Source of the DNA: CAWCVR01 sp963799105
Lineage (GTDB): Bacteria > Acidobacteriota > Terriglobia > Bryobacterales > Bryobacteraceae
NCBI GenBank assembly: GCA_963799105.1
Contig: CAWCVR010000001.1
Coordinates: 558,001-622,000, forward strand
DNA length: 64,000 bases
Direction of reading: 5' to 3'
Below the pieces are notes generated by a model that saw nothing but the letters and a program-made list of their open reading frames with translations, searched no databases and was not told the origin of the DNA. A program made the position numbers and the translations under genes. Numbering within the stretch: position 1 is the stretch's first letter; each line of letters begins with the position of its first letter. Below, in pieces: positions 1 through 9,249 of this stretch.

Positions 1-144
1 AGCGGCGAGTTGGCCCAAATGACGATGCCGCCGCCCGCGCCCCGCGACGTGAGATTCTGGCGCCGCCTCGGCTTCACCGCTCTGACGATCGGCCTGGTTT
101 TGATCGGCCTGATCGTCTACGCCATGCTCTTCGCCTATCGCTGA
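1..144 (+). CDS. 3' end of a membrane-anchored protein (partial)
   Basis: Only the last 47 codons lie in the window; frame 1 is open from base 1 to a TGA at 142-144. The visible tail has a proline-rich stretch (MPPPAPRD), a basic patch (FWRRLG) and then one strongly hydrophobic segment of about 20 residues that ends almost at the stop. That fits a C-terminal membrane anchor or the last helix of a membrane protein. Nothing identifies the family, and it could also be a small protein starting just upstream of the window. Confidence 0.5.
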   Translation, partial: SGELAQMTMPPPAPRDVRFWRRLGFTALTIGLVLIGLIVYAMLFAYR

Positions 145-356
145 CCTGGTGCGGTGTCCGCAAAATAACCGGACAATTCATGGTTTCCGCTTTCCGGACT
201 TGGGGTTGGCGCAGCCGGGCTGGATCCGCTCCAAGGTCCGGCGGCACAGGGCGATCTTTTCCTGGATGGATTCGACGGCTGCGGGCCACTCCCTCACGGC
301 CGTGATACCGAACGGAACCGCGAGCGTCAGAAGCTGTGAAGAAATCGGCCGGACTG

Positions 357-441
357 CCGGGTTGACAGACGAAAGCGTCTGTCCCACATTGCACTCGAAG
401 GACTTGCAGCGAGGTGGGGCAGGCGCTTCCGCCTGTCAACC
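357..441. repeat. Palindromic intergenic repeat, copy 1 (same family as the one inside glyS)
   Basis: Two back-to-back hairpins. The left one is built on GACAGACGAAAGCGTCTGTC, the right one on CAGGCGCTTCCGCCTG, separated by about 25 bases. The same two hairpins, in opposite orientation and without the spacer, occur at 37617-37677 inside the glyS reading frame. It lies between the partial gene at the left edge and the convergent CorC-like gene, where it could act as a bidirectional terminator. Confidence 0.8.
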
Positions 442-482
442 GATTTCTTCACAGCTTCTCAGCGAGCGGCCCGGCCGCACCC

Positions 483-1805
483 CTACATCTTCTCGATGCG
501 GACGCGGGAGATGCGATTGCGCTCCATTTCGAGGACCGTGTAGCGGCGGCCGTCGAACTCCACCGTGGCGCCGGCGCGGGGGATCTCGCCCAGGTGGAAC
601 AGCAGAAAGCCGGCCAGCGTCTCGAAACCGTCGTCGGCGGGGATCTCGATCCCGTATTCGGTTTCCAGATCGCGGATGCGGGTGGCGCCGTCCAACTCCG
701 CTTCGTCGGCTTCCACGGGGAGCGGCTGGCTCTTCTCGTCGTGTTCGTCCTCGATCCGTCCCACCAGTTGCTCGAGCACGTCCTCGACCGTAAGCATCCC
801 CACGATGGTGCCGAATTCATCCACCACCATGGCCATGTGCGAATGGCCCTGGCGAAACTCCTCCAACATCTGCGAAAGGGGCTTGGTCTCGGGAACCACC
901 AGGTGCGGGCGGATGAGCCGGGAGACGTGAAACGGCCGCATGGGCCGGCCCGCCAGGCTGGCGCGCCGCCGCTCCATCCACACCGGAAGCAGATCCTTGT
1001 GATGCAGGATGCCGAGGATCTTCTCGGGCGTCCCGTCGTAGACCGGCAGACGGGAATGCTGCGTCCGGGCCATGGCGGCCAACACTTCGTCCAGCGAAGC
1101 GTGGATTTCGATCGAGACGACGTCGTTGCGCGGCACCATGATCTCGCGGACCGCGATGACGCCGAAATCGAGCACCCGGTGAATCATGTCCTCCTGGATT
1201 TCGGGCAGGTACCCCAGTCCGCGGCTGGAACTCACGATCAGTTTGAGTTCCTCGGCCGAGTGGCCCACGCCGGTCGCCGTTCCGCTCAGACCCAACATCC
1301 GCGTGATGGCGCCGGCCGAACGCTCGATGACCACCACGAATGCCATGGACAAGCGGTAGAACACCAGCAGCGCGGGAGCCACCAGGGCCGCCAGCCGGTC
1401 CGCTTTGGCGATGGCGAGTCTCTTCGGCACCACTTCGCCGAGCACCACATGCAGGAAGCTGATGGCGAGAAACGAGACCAGCAGAGCGGCGCCGCGTAGA
1501 AGCTCGGCGGCCAGCGGCGTGGCGGGCGGATGGAAGGCGCCCAACAGGGTCTGGTACAGCGCGCCCTCCCCGGCCCAACCGAGTCCGAGGCTGGCCAGGG
1601 TCACACCGACTTGCGTTACCGAGAGGAGCCTGCCGGGATTAGAAAGCAGGTTGAGAGCGGCCTGCGCGCCCGCCGACCCTTCTTCCGCCATCTGGCGCAG
1701 CCGCGAGTGTCTCACCGACAGCAGGGACACCTCGGCGCCCGCGAAGAAAGCGTTCACGGCGATCAGCCAGGCGACGAGGAGAAAATGAAACAGGTCGAAA
1801 TTCAC
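483..1805 (-). CDS. CNNM/CorC-HlyC-type membrane protein with CBS domains
   Basis: About 440 residues. The N-terminal part (residues ~1-190) is a DUF21/CNNM membrane region with four hydrophobic segments, beginning FLLVAWLIAVNAFFAGAEVS. Two CBS domains follow (EIMVPRNDVVSIE onward), then a C-terminal transporter-associated CorC_HlyC domain. Family members are linked to magnesium/cobalt homeostasis at the inner membrane; the old name hemolysin is misleading. I chose the GTG at 1805 because the frame upstream runs through an intergenic palindromic repeat and a start there would put an arginine/proline-rich tail ahead of the first helix. The Shine-Dalgarno is weak. It is divergent from the acylase gene. 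Confidence 0.85.
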   Translation of the reverse strand: MNFDLFHFLLVAWLIAVNAFFAGAEVSLLSVRHSRLRQMAEEGSAGAQAALNLLSNPGRLLSVTQVGVTLASLGLGWAGEGALYQTLLGAFHPPATPLAAELLRGAALLVSFLAISFLHVVLGEVVPKRLAIAKADRLAALVAPALLVFYRLSMAFVVVIERSAGAITRMLGLSGTATGVGHSAEELKLIVSSSRGLGYLPEIQEDMIHRVLDFGVIAVREIMVPRNDVVSIEIHASLDEVLAAMARTQHSRLPVYDGTPEKILGILHHKDLLPVWMERRRASLAGRPMRPFHVSRLIRPHLVVPETKPLSQMLEEFRQGHSHMAMVVDEFGTIVGMLTVEDVLEQLVGRIEDEHDEKSQPLPVEADEAELDGATRIRDLETEYGIEIPADDGFETLAGFLLFHLGEIPRAGATVEFDGRRYTVLEMERNRISRVRIEKM

Positions 1806-1832
1806 ACGGCCCCGAAAATTAATTCTAGCGGC

Positions 1833-1942
1833 TTTGTGGGGCGGACGCCCTCGTCCGCGGCCGGCCCCCTGGCCGGCCTTCCCGCCGGTGGCAAACAGCG
1901 GGACGGGGGCGTCCCGCGCGGACCAGGGGGTCCGCCCCACAA
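1833..1942. repeat. Large intergenic inverted repeat between divergent genes
   Basis: The outer arms TTGTGGGGCGGAC and GTCCGCCCCACAA are perfect inverted copies about 85 bases apart. The interior contains further nested GC-rich palindromes (GGCCGGCCCCCTGGCCGGCC). It sits in the promoter gap between the CorC-like gene and the acylase gene. Its ends resemble the GTGGGGC ends of the other dispersed palindromes in this window. Confidence 0.75.
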
Positions 1943-1976
1943 GGCGCCGGGTCTCCCGTTATCATGAAGTCTAGCC

Positions 1977-4202
1977 ATGGCTCTCTCCCCGCTCCGGCGC
2001 GCTGTCAAAGCCGTTAACATTGCAATAGCCATCCTGCTGGCGGCCGCCCTGGCCGCGGCGTACTGGTTCGTGTGGCGACCGCTTCCGCAACGGTCGGGGA
2101 CGCTCGGTGCTCCGGTCTCCTCGGCCGTTCCGGTGATTTACGACCGCCAGGGAACGCCCCACATCCGCGCGGGCAGTCTGGACGACGCGTTATTCGCGCA
2201 GGGATACGTCACCGCCCAGGACCGGCTGTTTCAAATGGACGGGCTGCGCCGACTCGCCGCCGGCGACCTGGCGGAGGTTTTCGGCCCGGCGTTGCTCGAA
2301 AGCGACCGCGAGGCGCGGCGGTTCCGGTTCCGGCGAATCGCCGAGGAGGCTTACGTCACGCTGCCGCCGGCCGACCGCGCTGCGTTCGCCGCCTATACGC
2401 GGGGCGTGAACTTCTACATTGCGACCCACCTTCGCAGCCTTCCGCTCGAATTCACGCTGCTCGGCTACCAGCCGCGCCCCTGGAGCGCGGTGGACAGCCT
2501 GCTGATCTGCTTCCACATGTTCCGCGACCTCACCACCACGTGGCGGGAAGAAATCGCCAAGCGCGACATGCTGGCCGATGGCGATGCCCGAAAGGTCGAG
2601 TACCTGTGGTCGGTTCGCGCCGGCACCGAGCCCCAACCCGGCTCCAACGCGTGGGCCCTTTCCGGGCGCCACACCGCCTCGGGGAAGCCGCTGCTCTCGA
2701 ACGACATGCACGTGGAGTATTCGCTGCCCGGAATCTGGTTTATGACGCACCTGCGGGCGCCCGGACTGGATGTGGCCGGAGTCGCCCTGCCGGGCACTCC
2801 CGGCATTGTCGTGGGGCACAATGCGCGGATTGCCTGGGGTATTACCAATCTCCAGTTCGACGTGCAGGACCTGTACATCGAGAATCTGGACGCCCGCGGC
2901 GGCCGCTACCTCTACCGCGGCCAGTGGGAGCAGGCGCGCGGGGAGCGCGAAATCATCCGCGTCAAAGGGCGGAAGCCGGTCGAACTCACGGTCTGGGTGA
3001 CGCGCCACGGCCCGGTGTTCCTCGGCGAGGGAAACCGACTCATGGCGCTGCGCTGGACGGTGGCGCAGCCCGGCATCATCCAGTACCCCATTCTGGACAT
3101 CGACCGCGCCGGGAACTGGCGGGAATTCACCCAGGCGCTGGAACGCTACCCCGGTCCGGGGTCGAATTTCGTGTACGCCGACGTGGACGGCAACATCGGC
3201 TACCATGCCGCCGGGAAGCTGCCCAAGCGTCGCGGATACCTGGGCAACGTCCCGGTGGACGGCTCGACGGGCGAATTCGATTGGGACGGGTACATTCCAT
3301 TCGACGAGCTGCCGTCGGTCTTCAACCCGCCGAGCGGCATCGTCGCCACCGCCAACCAGGATCCGTTCCCGCCGGATTACCCGTACCCGGTGAACGGCAA
3401 TTTCGCCCCGCCGTACCGGGCGCGGCAAATCCGCGACCGGCTCGCGGCCCGCTCCGGATGGCGCGCGGCGGATCTGCTGGGCGTGCAGATGGACATTTAT
3501 TCGGCGTTCAGCAAATTCCTGGCGGGGCAGCTCGTGGCGGCCTACGATGCGCGCCATGCCCGAAACCCGGGCCTCGAAGACGCCGTCGCGCTGCTGCGCC
3601 AATGGAACGGGCGCATGGAAGCGGACAAGCCGGCGCCAATGCTGGCGGCGCTGGCGTTCCCCCACGTACGGACGTCGATCGCCGAAGCCGCCGCGCCGGG
3701 CAAGGGGCGCTCATACGAAACCAAGATGAGCAGCGCCATGGTGGAAAAGCTCCTGCGCGAGCGTCCCGACGGCTGGTTCCGCGACTATAACGAGATGCTG
3801 CTGCGGGTGCTGGTGGACACGGTGGAAGAAGGCAAGAATCTCTACGGACAGGACGTCAAGCACTGGCGCTATGGCGCATCTCTGAGGGTCGGCATCGTCA
3901 ACCCGGTATTCCACCGCGTGCCGGCGATCGGCAGGTATTTCGACCTCGCGCCCGTCGCCGTGAGCGGATCGGGCACCACGATCAAGCAGTCCACTCAGGT
4001 CCTGGGGCCGTCGATGCGGATGAACGCGGACCTGGGGGATTGGGACGCGTCGCTGCTGAACATCGTGACCGGGCAATCGGGCCAGATTCTGTCGAGCCAT
4101 TACCGGGACCAGTGGGAAGACTACCTGGCCGGCCGCAGCTACCCCATGCAGTTCCACGACGTGAAGCCGGCGAGCACGCTGGAGTTTCGTCCGCAACGGT
4201 GA
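1977..4202 (+). CDS. Penicillin acylase family (peptidase S45) Ntn-hydrolase
   Basis: 741 residues. An N-terminal hydrophobic signal/anchor (residues ~12-33) leads to an S45-type precursor: an alpha-chain region, a spacer and a beta chain expected to begin at Ser223 in the sequence PGSNAWALSG. Ntn-hydrolases of this family cleave themselves before that serine and use it as the nucleophile. A likely oxyanion Asn lies in the conserved SNDMH/NLQFDVQDLY region. Substrates of uncharacterised members range from N-acyl homoserine lactones to acylated peptides, so no substrate is named here. Location is probably periplasmic or membrane-anchored. A peroxiredoxin gene starts four bases after its stop, suggesting one transcript. 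Confidence 0.9.
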   Translation: MALSPLRRAVKAVNIAIAILLAAALAAAYWFVWRPLPQRSGTLGAPVSSAVPVIYDRQGTPHIRAGSLDDALFAQGYVTAQDRLFQMDGLRRLAAGDLAEVFGPALLESDREARRFRFRRIAEEAYVTLPPADRAAFAAYTRGVNFYIATHLRSLPLEFTLLGYQPRPWSAVDSLLICFHMFRDLTTTWREEIAKRDMLADGDARKVEYLWSVRAGTEPQPGSNAWALSGRHTASGKPLLSNDMHVEYSLPGIWFMTHLRAPGLDVAGVALPGTPGIVVGHNARIAWGITNLQFDVQDLYIENLDARGGRYLYRGQWEQARGEREIIRVKGRKPVELTVWVTRHGPVFLGEGNRLMALRWTVAQPGIIQYPILDIDRAGNWREFTQALERYPGPGSNFVYADVDGNIGYHAAGKLPKRRGYLGNVPVDGSTGEFDWDGYIPFDELPSVFNPPSGIVATANQDPFPPDYPYPVNGNFAPPYRARQIRDRLAARSGWRAADLLGVQMDIYSAFSKFLAGQLVAAYDARHARNPGLEDAVALLRQWNGRMEADKPAPMLAALAFPHVRTSIAEAAAPGKGRSYETKMSSAMVEKLLRERPDGWFRDYNEMLLRVLVDTVEEGKNLYGQDVKHWRYGASLRVGIVNPVFHRVPAIGRYFDLAPVAVSGSGTTIKQSTQVLGPSMRMNADLGDWDASLLNIVTGQSGQILSSHYRDQWEDYLAGRSYPMQFHDVKPASTLEFRPQR

Positions 4203-4206
4203 TGCC

Positions 4207-4644
4207 ATGATGTCCTGGTTGTTTTCGTCTCCCCTGCCCGCCGGCACTCCCGCGCCCGATTTCACCTTGCCGGACGAATCCGGCCGCATGGTGGCGCTTT
4301 CGGCCTTGCGGGGCCGCGACGTGGTGTTGGTGTTCTACCCCGGCGACGATACTCCCGGCTGCACGCGGCAGCTTTGCGAATTCCGCGACGGATGGGAAAG
4401 TGCCCGCGCCCGCGGCGTGGAGATCTTTGGGATCAACCCGTGGAGCGCGGAGAAACACGCGAAGTTCCGCCGCAAGTTCGGGCTTCCGTTTCCGCTGCTG
4501 GTGGACCGCGGGCAAAAAGTAGGGGCGCTGTACCACACCCGGGGACTGTTCGTGAAGCGCACGGTATACCGCATCGGCCCCGATGGCGTCATCCGCTTCG
4601 CGCGCCGCGGTTCCCCCGCGCCGGCGGAAGTGCTGGCGGTGTGA
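4207..4644 (+). CDS. Peroxiredoxin, BCP/PrxQ type
   Basis: 145 residues, the normal size for the thioredoxin-dependent thiol peroxidase (bacterioferritin comigratory protein) family, which reduces hydrogen and alkyl peroxides. The signature DDTPGCTRQLCEFRD gives the peroxidatic Cys52 and a second Cys57 five residues later, the usual PrxQ resolving position. The thioredoxin fold is seen in PAPDFTLPDESG and VLVFYPGD. There is no signal peptide, so it is likely cytoplasmic. The start is just after the acylase stop. Confidence 0.93.
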   Translation: MMSWLFSSPLPAGTPAPDFTLPDESGRMVALSALRGRDVVLVFYPGDDTPGCTRQLCEFRDGWESARARGVEIFGINPWSAEKHAKFRRKFGLPFPLLVDRGQKVGALYHTRGLFVKRTVYRIGPDGVIRFARRGSPAPAEVLAV

Positions 4645-4883
4645 AACTACCGGGCATCTATTCAGTTCCGGATGCCGCGTCGCCGGCGGTGAGGGTGCGG
4701 ATTGGGTGGCGCCGATCACGGGTCTGCCGCCGCCGGAGCCGGCGGCGTGAAGTGGGCTGGCCGGAGCCAGCGCCGTTCACTGAACGCGCAGCGGCGGGGC
4801 CGGAGTCCCTTCGAAAGTACCGGTGGGATTCCGGCCGCGCTACGCCAGATTCGCTGCCTCGTCAGGACTGAGTGCGGCCGAAG

Positions 4884-5177
4884 CTATTTGATTTCGATCT
4901 TGAGCAGGGCGTCGGAATGCTCGTGACGCCAGTTCCAGTAATTCTGCTGATCTTCCTCTTTGAGCGTGGAAAACTCGGCGGCTTTGCGATGGTTCTGTTT
5001 TGCATAGACACGATACGCCTTGTCTTCCTGACCGTTCCATGCATGGTCGTCATTGTGTTGTTTGTCGTGGTAGGTGCGAGCGGCCTTCTGATCTTCGGCT
5101 CGCAACACCCTCGGCGCCAATGCTATTGGGGCCATAAGGGCGGCGCTCAGCAGAGCGGTACTCCAAAAACGGGACAT
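4884..5177 (-). CDS. Small secreted protein, unknown function
   Basis: 97 residues with a clear Sec signal peptide (basic start, hydrophobic ALLSAALMAPIALA, cleavage probable near RVLRAED). The mature ~70 residues are very hydrophilic and rich in His, Lys, Asn, Trp and Tyr (HDKQHNDDHAW, YWNWRHEHSD). An AGGAG sits 12 bases upstream of the ATG. Codon use fits the surroundings. I do not recognise a family; the charge and aromatic pattern suggests a periplasmic scaffold or metal-binding role, which is speculation. Confidence 0.65.
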   Translation of the reverse strand: MSRFWSTALLSAALMAPIALAPRVLRAEDQKAARTYHDKQHNDDHAWNGQEDKAYRVYAKQNHRKAAEFSTLKEEDQQNYWNWRHEHSDALLKIEIK

Positions 5178-5509
5178 AGTTATTTTGTTCTCCTGTTCGG
5201 GGACTCAGCACTTGTCGGGCCAAGTATTCCCTGACACCAGTGGCGAATGCAACTAGCGGAATACAAAGGCGATCGTGATCACCGAAGGGCCCGTGCCCCA
5301 AGGCATCTGCAAGTCTTGCCAATGGACAGGCAAGAACTGCGCACCACCGGTTCCCCGGTGGCCGATTCGAAACCGCCGGCGCGGGAAACCGGGAACGGGC
5401 CTTCCGCACGCCGGCAGTTGAAGCTGCGGCATCTATCTCTCGTACCCCATTTGCATGCCCCGCTGCAAGTACGGTTTGGGATCATTCCGTTTTCACTGGC
5501 AGGCCGGGA
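5178..5509. other. Intergenic stretch, no gene seen
   Basis: About 330 bases between the small secreted protein gene and the ATPase fragment. Frames on both strands give only arginine-rich shadow translations. It may hold the promoter of the secreted protein gene and decayed remains of the truncated ATPase, but no homologous reading frame can be followed. Confidence 0.5.
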
Positions 5510-5734
5510 TTACCGGGCGAGATCAGGAGATCTGACGTACCAGCCGAGGGCCAACTCGAGCGCGACCGCGGCCTCGAGCATCCACGGAACCGGCGCCCAG
5601 AGCCGGGTTAGCGCCCCGCGCAGTGGGTGCAGCGCGGTGTCGGGCACTGCGTTTGGACCGAACTGCTCGAGCCGGCGGCGGGCGTCGCCGCTGGTCAGGC
5701 CGGCCGGGGCCGGGACATCCTTGGCGGCGGCCAT
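5510..5734 (-). pseudogene. Truncated N-terminus of a second P-type ATPase
   Basis: 74 codons. Residues 12-65 follow the cation-ATPase N-terminal domain (LTSGDARRRLEQFGPNAVPD) and enter the first transmembrane hairpin (APVPWMLEAAVALELALGWY), then stop. The full-length proton ATPase at 6655-9228 has the same layout in the same place (LTQAEAQKRLTQYGPNEIEE, then GPIPWMIEIAVIL), so this is the start of a second pump that lost all catalytic parts. It begins 10 bases after the ppk2 stop, at the 3' end of the cluster. Confidence 0.75.
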
Positions 5735-5744
5735 GATTCAAACC

Positions 5745-6614
5745 TCACTTCGCTAACAGCTTGCGGATCGATTTCAATTCCCGCCTCCGTTTCGCGGCGG
5801 TCTTGGGATACGCCATCTTTAGTTCCTTGAGCGCATCCAGGACGATTTGGGAAACGATGAACCGGGCATTTTCCTTGTCGTCCGCGGGAACGATGTACCA
5901 AGGCGCGTGGTGGCTGCTTGTGGCATTCAGGCAGTCCTCATAGGCCTTCATATACTCATGCCAATGTTTTCTCTCGTGAATGTCGGCAAGGCTGAATTTC
6001 CAGTTCTTGTCCGGCTCATCGATGCGATCGAGGAATCGCCTCCGCTGTTCACCCTTCGAAAGGTGGAGGAACACTTTGATGGTCCGGGTGCCGTTGCGAT
6101 ACAGGTGGCTCTCCAGGTCCACGATGGAGCGATACCGCCCCTCCCAGACGGTTGTTTCATCGCGTAACTCCTCCGGCAGTCCCTGGCCGCGGAGAATCTC
6201 CGGATGTACCCGAACGATCAGCACTTCCTCGTAATAGGAACGATTGAATATGCCGATCTGCCCGCGTTCGGGTAGCCGGCACGTCGTACGCCAGAGAAAA
6301 TCGTGTTCCAACTCGCCGGCGCCAGGCTGTTTGAAGCTGGAAACCTGGCAGCCTTGCGGATTGACTCCGGACATGACGTGACGGATGGCGCCGTCTTTGC
6401 CGGCAGCGTCCATGGCCTGAAAAATGAGCAGCAACGCATAGTGGTTGGACGCGTAGAGAAGGCGCTGCAGCGAACTCAACTGCTCCACGTGATCTTCCAG
6501 GAGTTTTTGATACTGCTTCTTCGACTCGCAGAACGGCTTCACGATGGTCGGCCGCTCCCCAAGGTCGATCTTATCTCCCGGCCGCACCAGGAAAGCTCCT
6601 GAATCGATTTTCAT
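5745..6614 (-). CDS. ppk2: Polyphosphate kinase 2 family (PPK2)
   Basis: About 289 residues. PPK2 enzymes move phosphate between polyphosphate and nucleotides. Visible are the Walker A-like loop AMDAAGKDGAIRHV, the Walker B/lid region with FNRSYYEEVLIVRVHPE, and the KVFLHLSKGEQRRRF and DRIDEPDKNWKFSLADIHER stretches typical of the family. I chose the ATG at 6614 (MKIDSG) because AAAGGA lies six bases upstream; a longer frame would run back into the upstream ATPase gene. The start is 40 bases after the ATPase stop. Class I (NDP to NTP) versus class II/III (AMP/NMP) cannot be settled by eye. Confidence 0.92.
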   Translation of the reverse strand: MKIDSGAFLVRPGDKIDLGERPTIVKPFCESKKQYQKLLEDHVEQLSSLQRLLYASNHYALLLIFQAMDAAGKDGAIRHVMSGVNPQGCQVSSFKQPGAGELEHDFLWRTTCRLPERGQIGIFNRSYYEEVLIVRVHPEILRGQGLPEELRDETTVWEGRYRSIVDLESHLYRNGTRTIKVFLHLSKGEQRRRFLDRIDEPDKNWKFSLADIHERKHWHEYMKAYEDCLNATSSHHAPWYIVPADDKENARFIVSQIVLDALKELKMAYPKTAAKRRRELKSIRKLLAK

Positions 6615-6654
6615 ATCCATCCTTTCGGTATCGCGATCCGCGGCTCGCCTACCA

Positions 6655-9228
6655 TCACCGAATCTCGCGCTCCGCCTCAAGCCAGTCTTCGTCTGCCTGT
6701 CCGTCGGCGCGGCCGCGATGCTCATAGAGTTCATAGGCCCGTCTGGCGATCTTCGGTGTAAGATCCACCTGATCCCTGGCCAGCAATGGGGCTTTAGTAG
6801 GATCGAAAACCCGATAAGCGAGCAGTTTTACCCGGTCATTCAGCAGGAACCAAGCCAGAGCGTAGCCCCAAACGAATGCTGCCCAGCCCCAGCCAAGGGG
6901 CGTCATGAACAGCCCATATACCGCGATTAGAGTCGCCACCGTTTGCGTGCCGAGCACCGCCGCCCACAGAACCCGTGCGGGGCGTATGGACCAGAACGGG
7001 CCGCGCGTGCGCGTCAAAAAGATCGTCAGGTGTCCGGCCACGGACAACTTCAAGTACATCAGAGTCTGGATGTGCGCACGGTCGAGATGAAAGACGCGTT
7101 CGCCGAGATAAAACAGCCCGAAGGCGGAGACGACCCCGACGAAGCCCAACACCGAGGAGACTCCCAGCACCAGGCGCATGTTCCATTCCTCGGGCTTGTC
7201 CTTGTAGTGAACGTTGTCATAAGCGATGGACAGGATGGCTCCGTCGTTGAGCAACGCCAGTATCACGATCATCGCCGCGGTCAATGGATAGAAGTTGAAG
7301 ACCAGGATCGCCAGCGTCATGAACAAGAGCACGCGCAGCGTCTCGGCAATGCGGTAGATCGCGTAGCTGTTCATCCGCTGGAACGTTTTCCGGCTCTCCT
7401 TGATCGCGTCGATGATTACGGCCAGACCGGAGGTCAGGAGCACGATGGACGCCGCCGCGCGCGCCGCGTCCGTCGCGCCGGAGACGGCGATGCCGCAGTC
7501 GGCTTTCTTGAGCGCGGGGGCGTCGTTCACCCCGTCGCCGGTCATGCCGACAATATGGCCACGCTGCTGCAGGACGTCCACAATGTGGAACTTGTGTTCG
7601 GGGAATACCTGGGCGAAACCGTCCGCGTTTTCGATAGCCTCCGCCGACTGCGCCGTCTCCTGACGGTGTGTGTCGCCTAGTCCGCTGGCATCCAGGATGT
7701 TCGTACCCATCCCCAGTTGCCGGGCGGTTTCTCGAGCGATAGCCGCTTGATCGCCCGTCACCATCTTGACGCTAACGCCCATCCGCCGGGCGCTCGCAAT
7801 GGTGGCCTTGGCCTGCTCGCGAGGCGGATCGAACAATGGCAGCACGCCAATGAATTGCCACTTGCCATCCCGATCCGCACGGGCCACGCCCAATGAACGG
7901 AAACCGCGGGCGGCGAATTCGTCAACGGCTTTCTCGACGGCCGGCCTCACCTCGCCGGCGTTGGCCGACATCTCCAGAATGACCTGCGGCGCTCCCTTGG
8001 CCACTTGGAACTGCGTTCCGTCCGCTGCTTGGACTGTGGCTTCGGTCCGCTTATGAACCGGGTCGAAGGGCTGGAAATGGACGACCCGATAAGGCTTCAA
8101 GGCTTGGTCGTTCTTCAGGCCGCCGATTACCGCCAGGTCGATGGCGTCTTTGTCTTCCGCTCGGGAAGCCAGTGCCGCGCAGAGGATGACCTGGCCGGTT
8201 GGGATACCGTTGACGCTGAACGGATCGCCCAACGTCAGCTTGTTCTGGGTCAGAGTGCCGGTCTTGTCCGAGCACAGCACGTCCACGCCGGCTAGTTCCT
8301 CGATAGCGGCCAACCGGGTCACAATCGCTTCCTTCTTCGCCAGCAGACGCGCGCCGACTGCCATGGTCACCGACAGCACCGTGGGCATCGCCACGGGAAT
8401 TGCGGCCACCGTGAGCACTAAGGCGAACTGCAACGTGGCAAGGATGGGGTCGCCGCGGAAGAGCGCGACGGTTATAATGACGGCCACCAGAGCCACCGCA
8501 AGAACGATCAGATAGTCGCCAATCTTCAGTACGGCACGCTGGAAATGGCTGACGGTGTGCGCCTCCTGCACCAGTTGCGCGGTCTTGCCGAAGTAGGTGC
8601 TCGCACCGGTCGAGTAGACCATAGCTTCGATTTCCCCCCGGCGCACAATCGATCCCGAGAACACTACCTCGCCGGGCTTGCGCTCAGCGGGCAAGGATTC
8701 GCCTGTCAACGCGGACTGGTCCACCTCCACCGGATCGCCCGCCAGCAGGCGCGCATCCGCCGGCACAATGTCGCCCAGGCGCAGGCGGATGACGTCGCCT
8801 GGCACCACTTCACGCGCCGCGGGGTCGGTCCACTTCCCATCGCGTCTGACCTTGGCCTTGATCGCGAGCTTGGCCCTCAGGGCAGCGATGGCGTTGCCCG
8901 CCTGCCGTTCTTCCCAGAATCCGACCGCGGCGTTGGAAACCAGCAGAAGGAGGATGATGAAAAGATCCGGCCAGTGCCCGACTACGCCCGACAGGATCAC
9001 CGCGATTTCGATCATCCACGGGATGGGACCCCAAAAATAGCTTAGGAATTTCAGGAACGGGTTGGTTTTCTTCTCTTCAATTTCGTTAGGCCCGTACTGA
9101 GTCAGCCGTTTCTGCGCCTCAGCTTGAGTGAGCCCGTCCGGCGACGCCCCCATCTTTGCCAGCAGTTCCGGCATGGGAAGGGATCTCAGATCATCCTTAG
9201 ACTTGGGCCCCTCGGCATTCGGTTTCAC
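6655..9228 (-). CDS. Plasma-membrane proton-efflux P-type ATPase (type III)
   Basis: 857 residues, the usual length for type IIIA proton pumps. It has an N-terminal cation-ATPase domain, TGES actuator motif in DQSALTGESLPAERK, phosphorylation site CSDKTGTLT with the acceptor at Asp321, hinge motif MTGDGVNDAPALKKADCG, and about ten membrane helices. The pump uses ATP to export protons across the inner membrane. AGGAG lies about nine bases before the ATG. It follows the GH130-type gene by 21 bases and precedes ppk2, which suggests coupling of proton export with polyphosphate energy reserves. Cation specificity is inferred from overall similarity to fungal/plant PMA pumps. Confidence 0.92.
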   Translation of the reverse strand: MKPNAEGPKSKDDLRSLPMPELLAKMGASPDGLTQAEAQKRLTQYGPNEIEEKKTNPFLKFLSYFWGPIPWMIEIAVILSGVVGHWPDLFIILLLLVSNAAVGFWEERQAGNAIAALRAKLAIKAKVRRDGKWTDPAAREVVPGDVIRLRLGDIVPADARLLAGDPVEVDQSALTGESLPAERKPGEVVFSGSIVRRGEIEAMVYSTGASTYFGKTAQLVQEAHTVSHFQRAVLKIGDYLIVLAVALVAVIITVALFRGDPILATLQFALVLTVAAIPVAMPTVLSVTMAVGARLLAKKEAIVTRLAAIEELAGVDVLCSDKTGTLTQNKLTLGDPFSVNGIPTGQVILCAALASRAEDKDAIDLAVIGGLKNDQALKPYRVVHFQPFDPVHKRTEATVQAADGTQFQVAKGAPQVILEMSANAGEVRPAVEKAVDEFAARGFRSLGVARADRDGKWQFIGVLPLFDPPREQAKATIASARRMGVSVKMVTGDQAAIARETARQLGMGTNILDASGLGDTHRQETAQSAEAIENADGFAQVFPEHKFHIVDVLQQRGHIVGMTGDGVNDAPALKKADCGIAVSGATDAARAAASIVLLTSGLAVIIDAIKESRKTFQRMNSYAIYRIAETLRVLLFMTLAILVFNFYPLTAAMIVILALLNDGAILSIAYDNVHYKDKPEEWNMRLVLGVSSVLGFVGVVSAFGLFYLGERVFHLDRAHIQTLMYLKLSVAGHLTIFLTRTRGPFWSIRPARVLWAAVLGTQTVATLIAVYGLFMTPLGWGWAAFVWGYALAWFLLNDRVKLLAYRVFDPTKAPLLARDQVDLTPKIARRAYELYEHRGRADGQADEDWLEAEREIR

Positions 9229-9249
9229 GATAACGATCTCCTGAACGCG

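Noticed and set aside
149..793. 214-codon plus-strand frame over the left intergenic region
   Set aside because: It crosses the palindromic repeat and runs antisense into the CorC-like gene; the composition is Arg/Pro/Ser shadow.
2072..3790. 572-codon frame overlapping the acylase gene
   Set aside because: Alternative-frame shadow with extreme Arg/Gly content; the acylase frame has complete S45 motifs.
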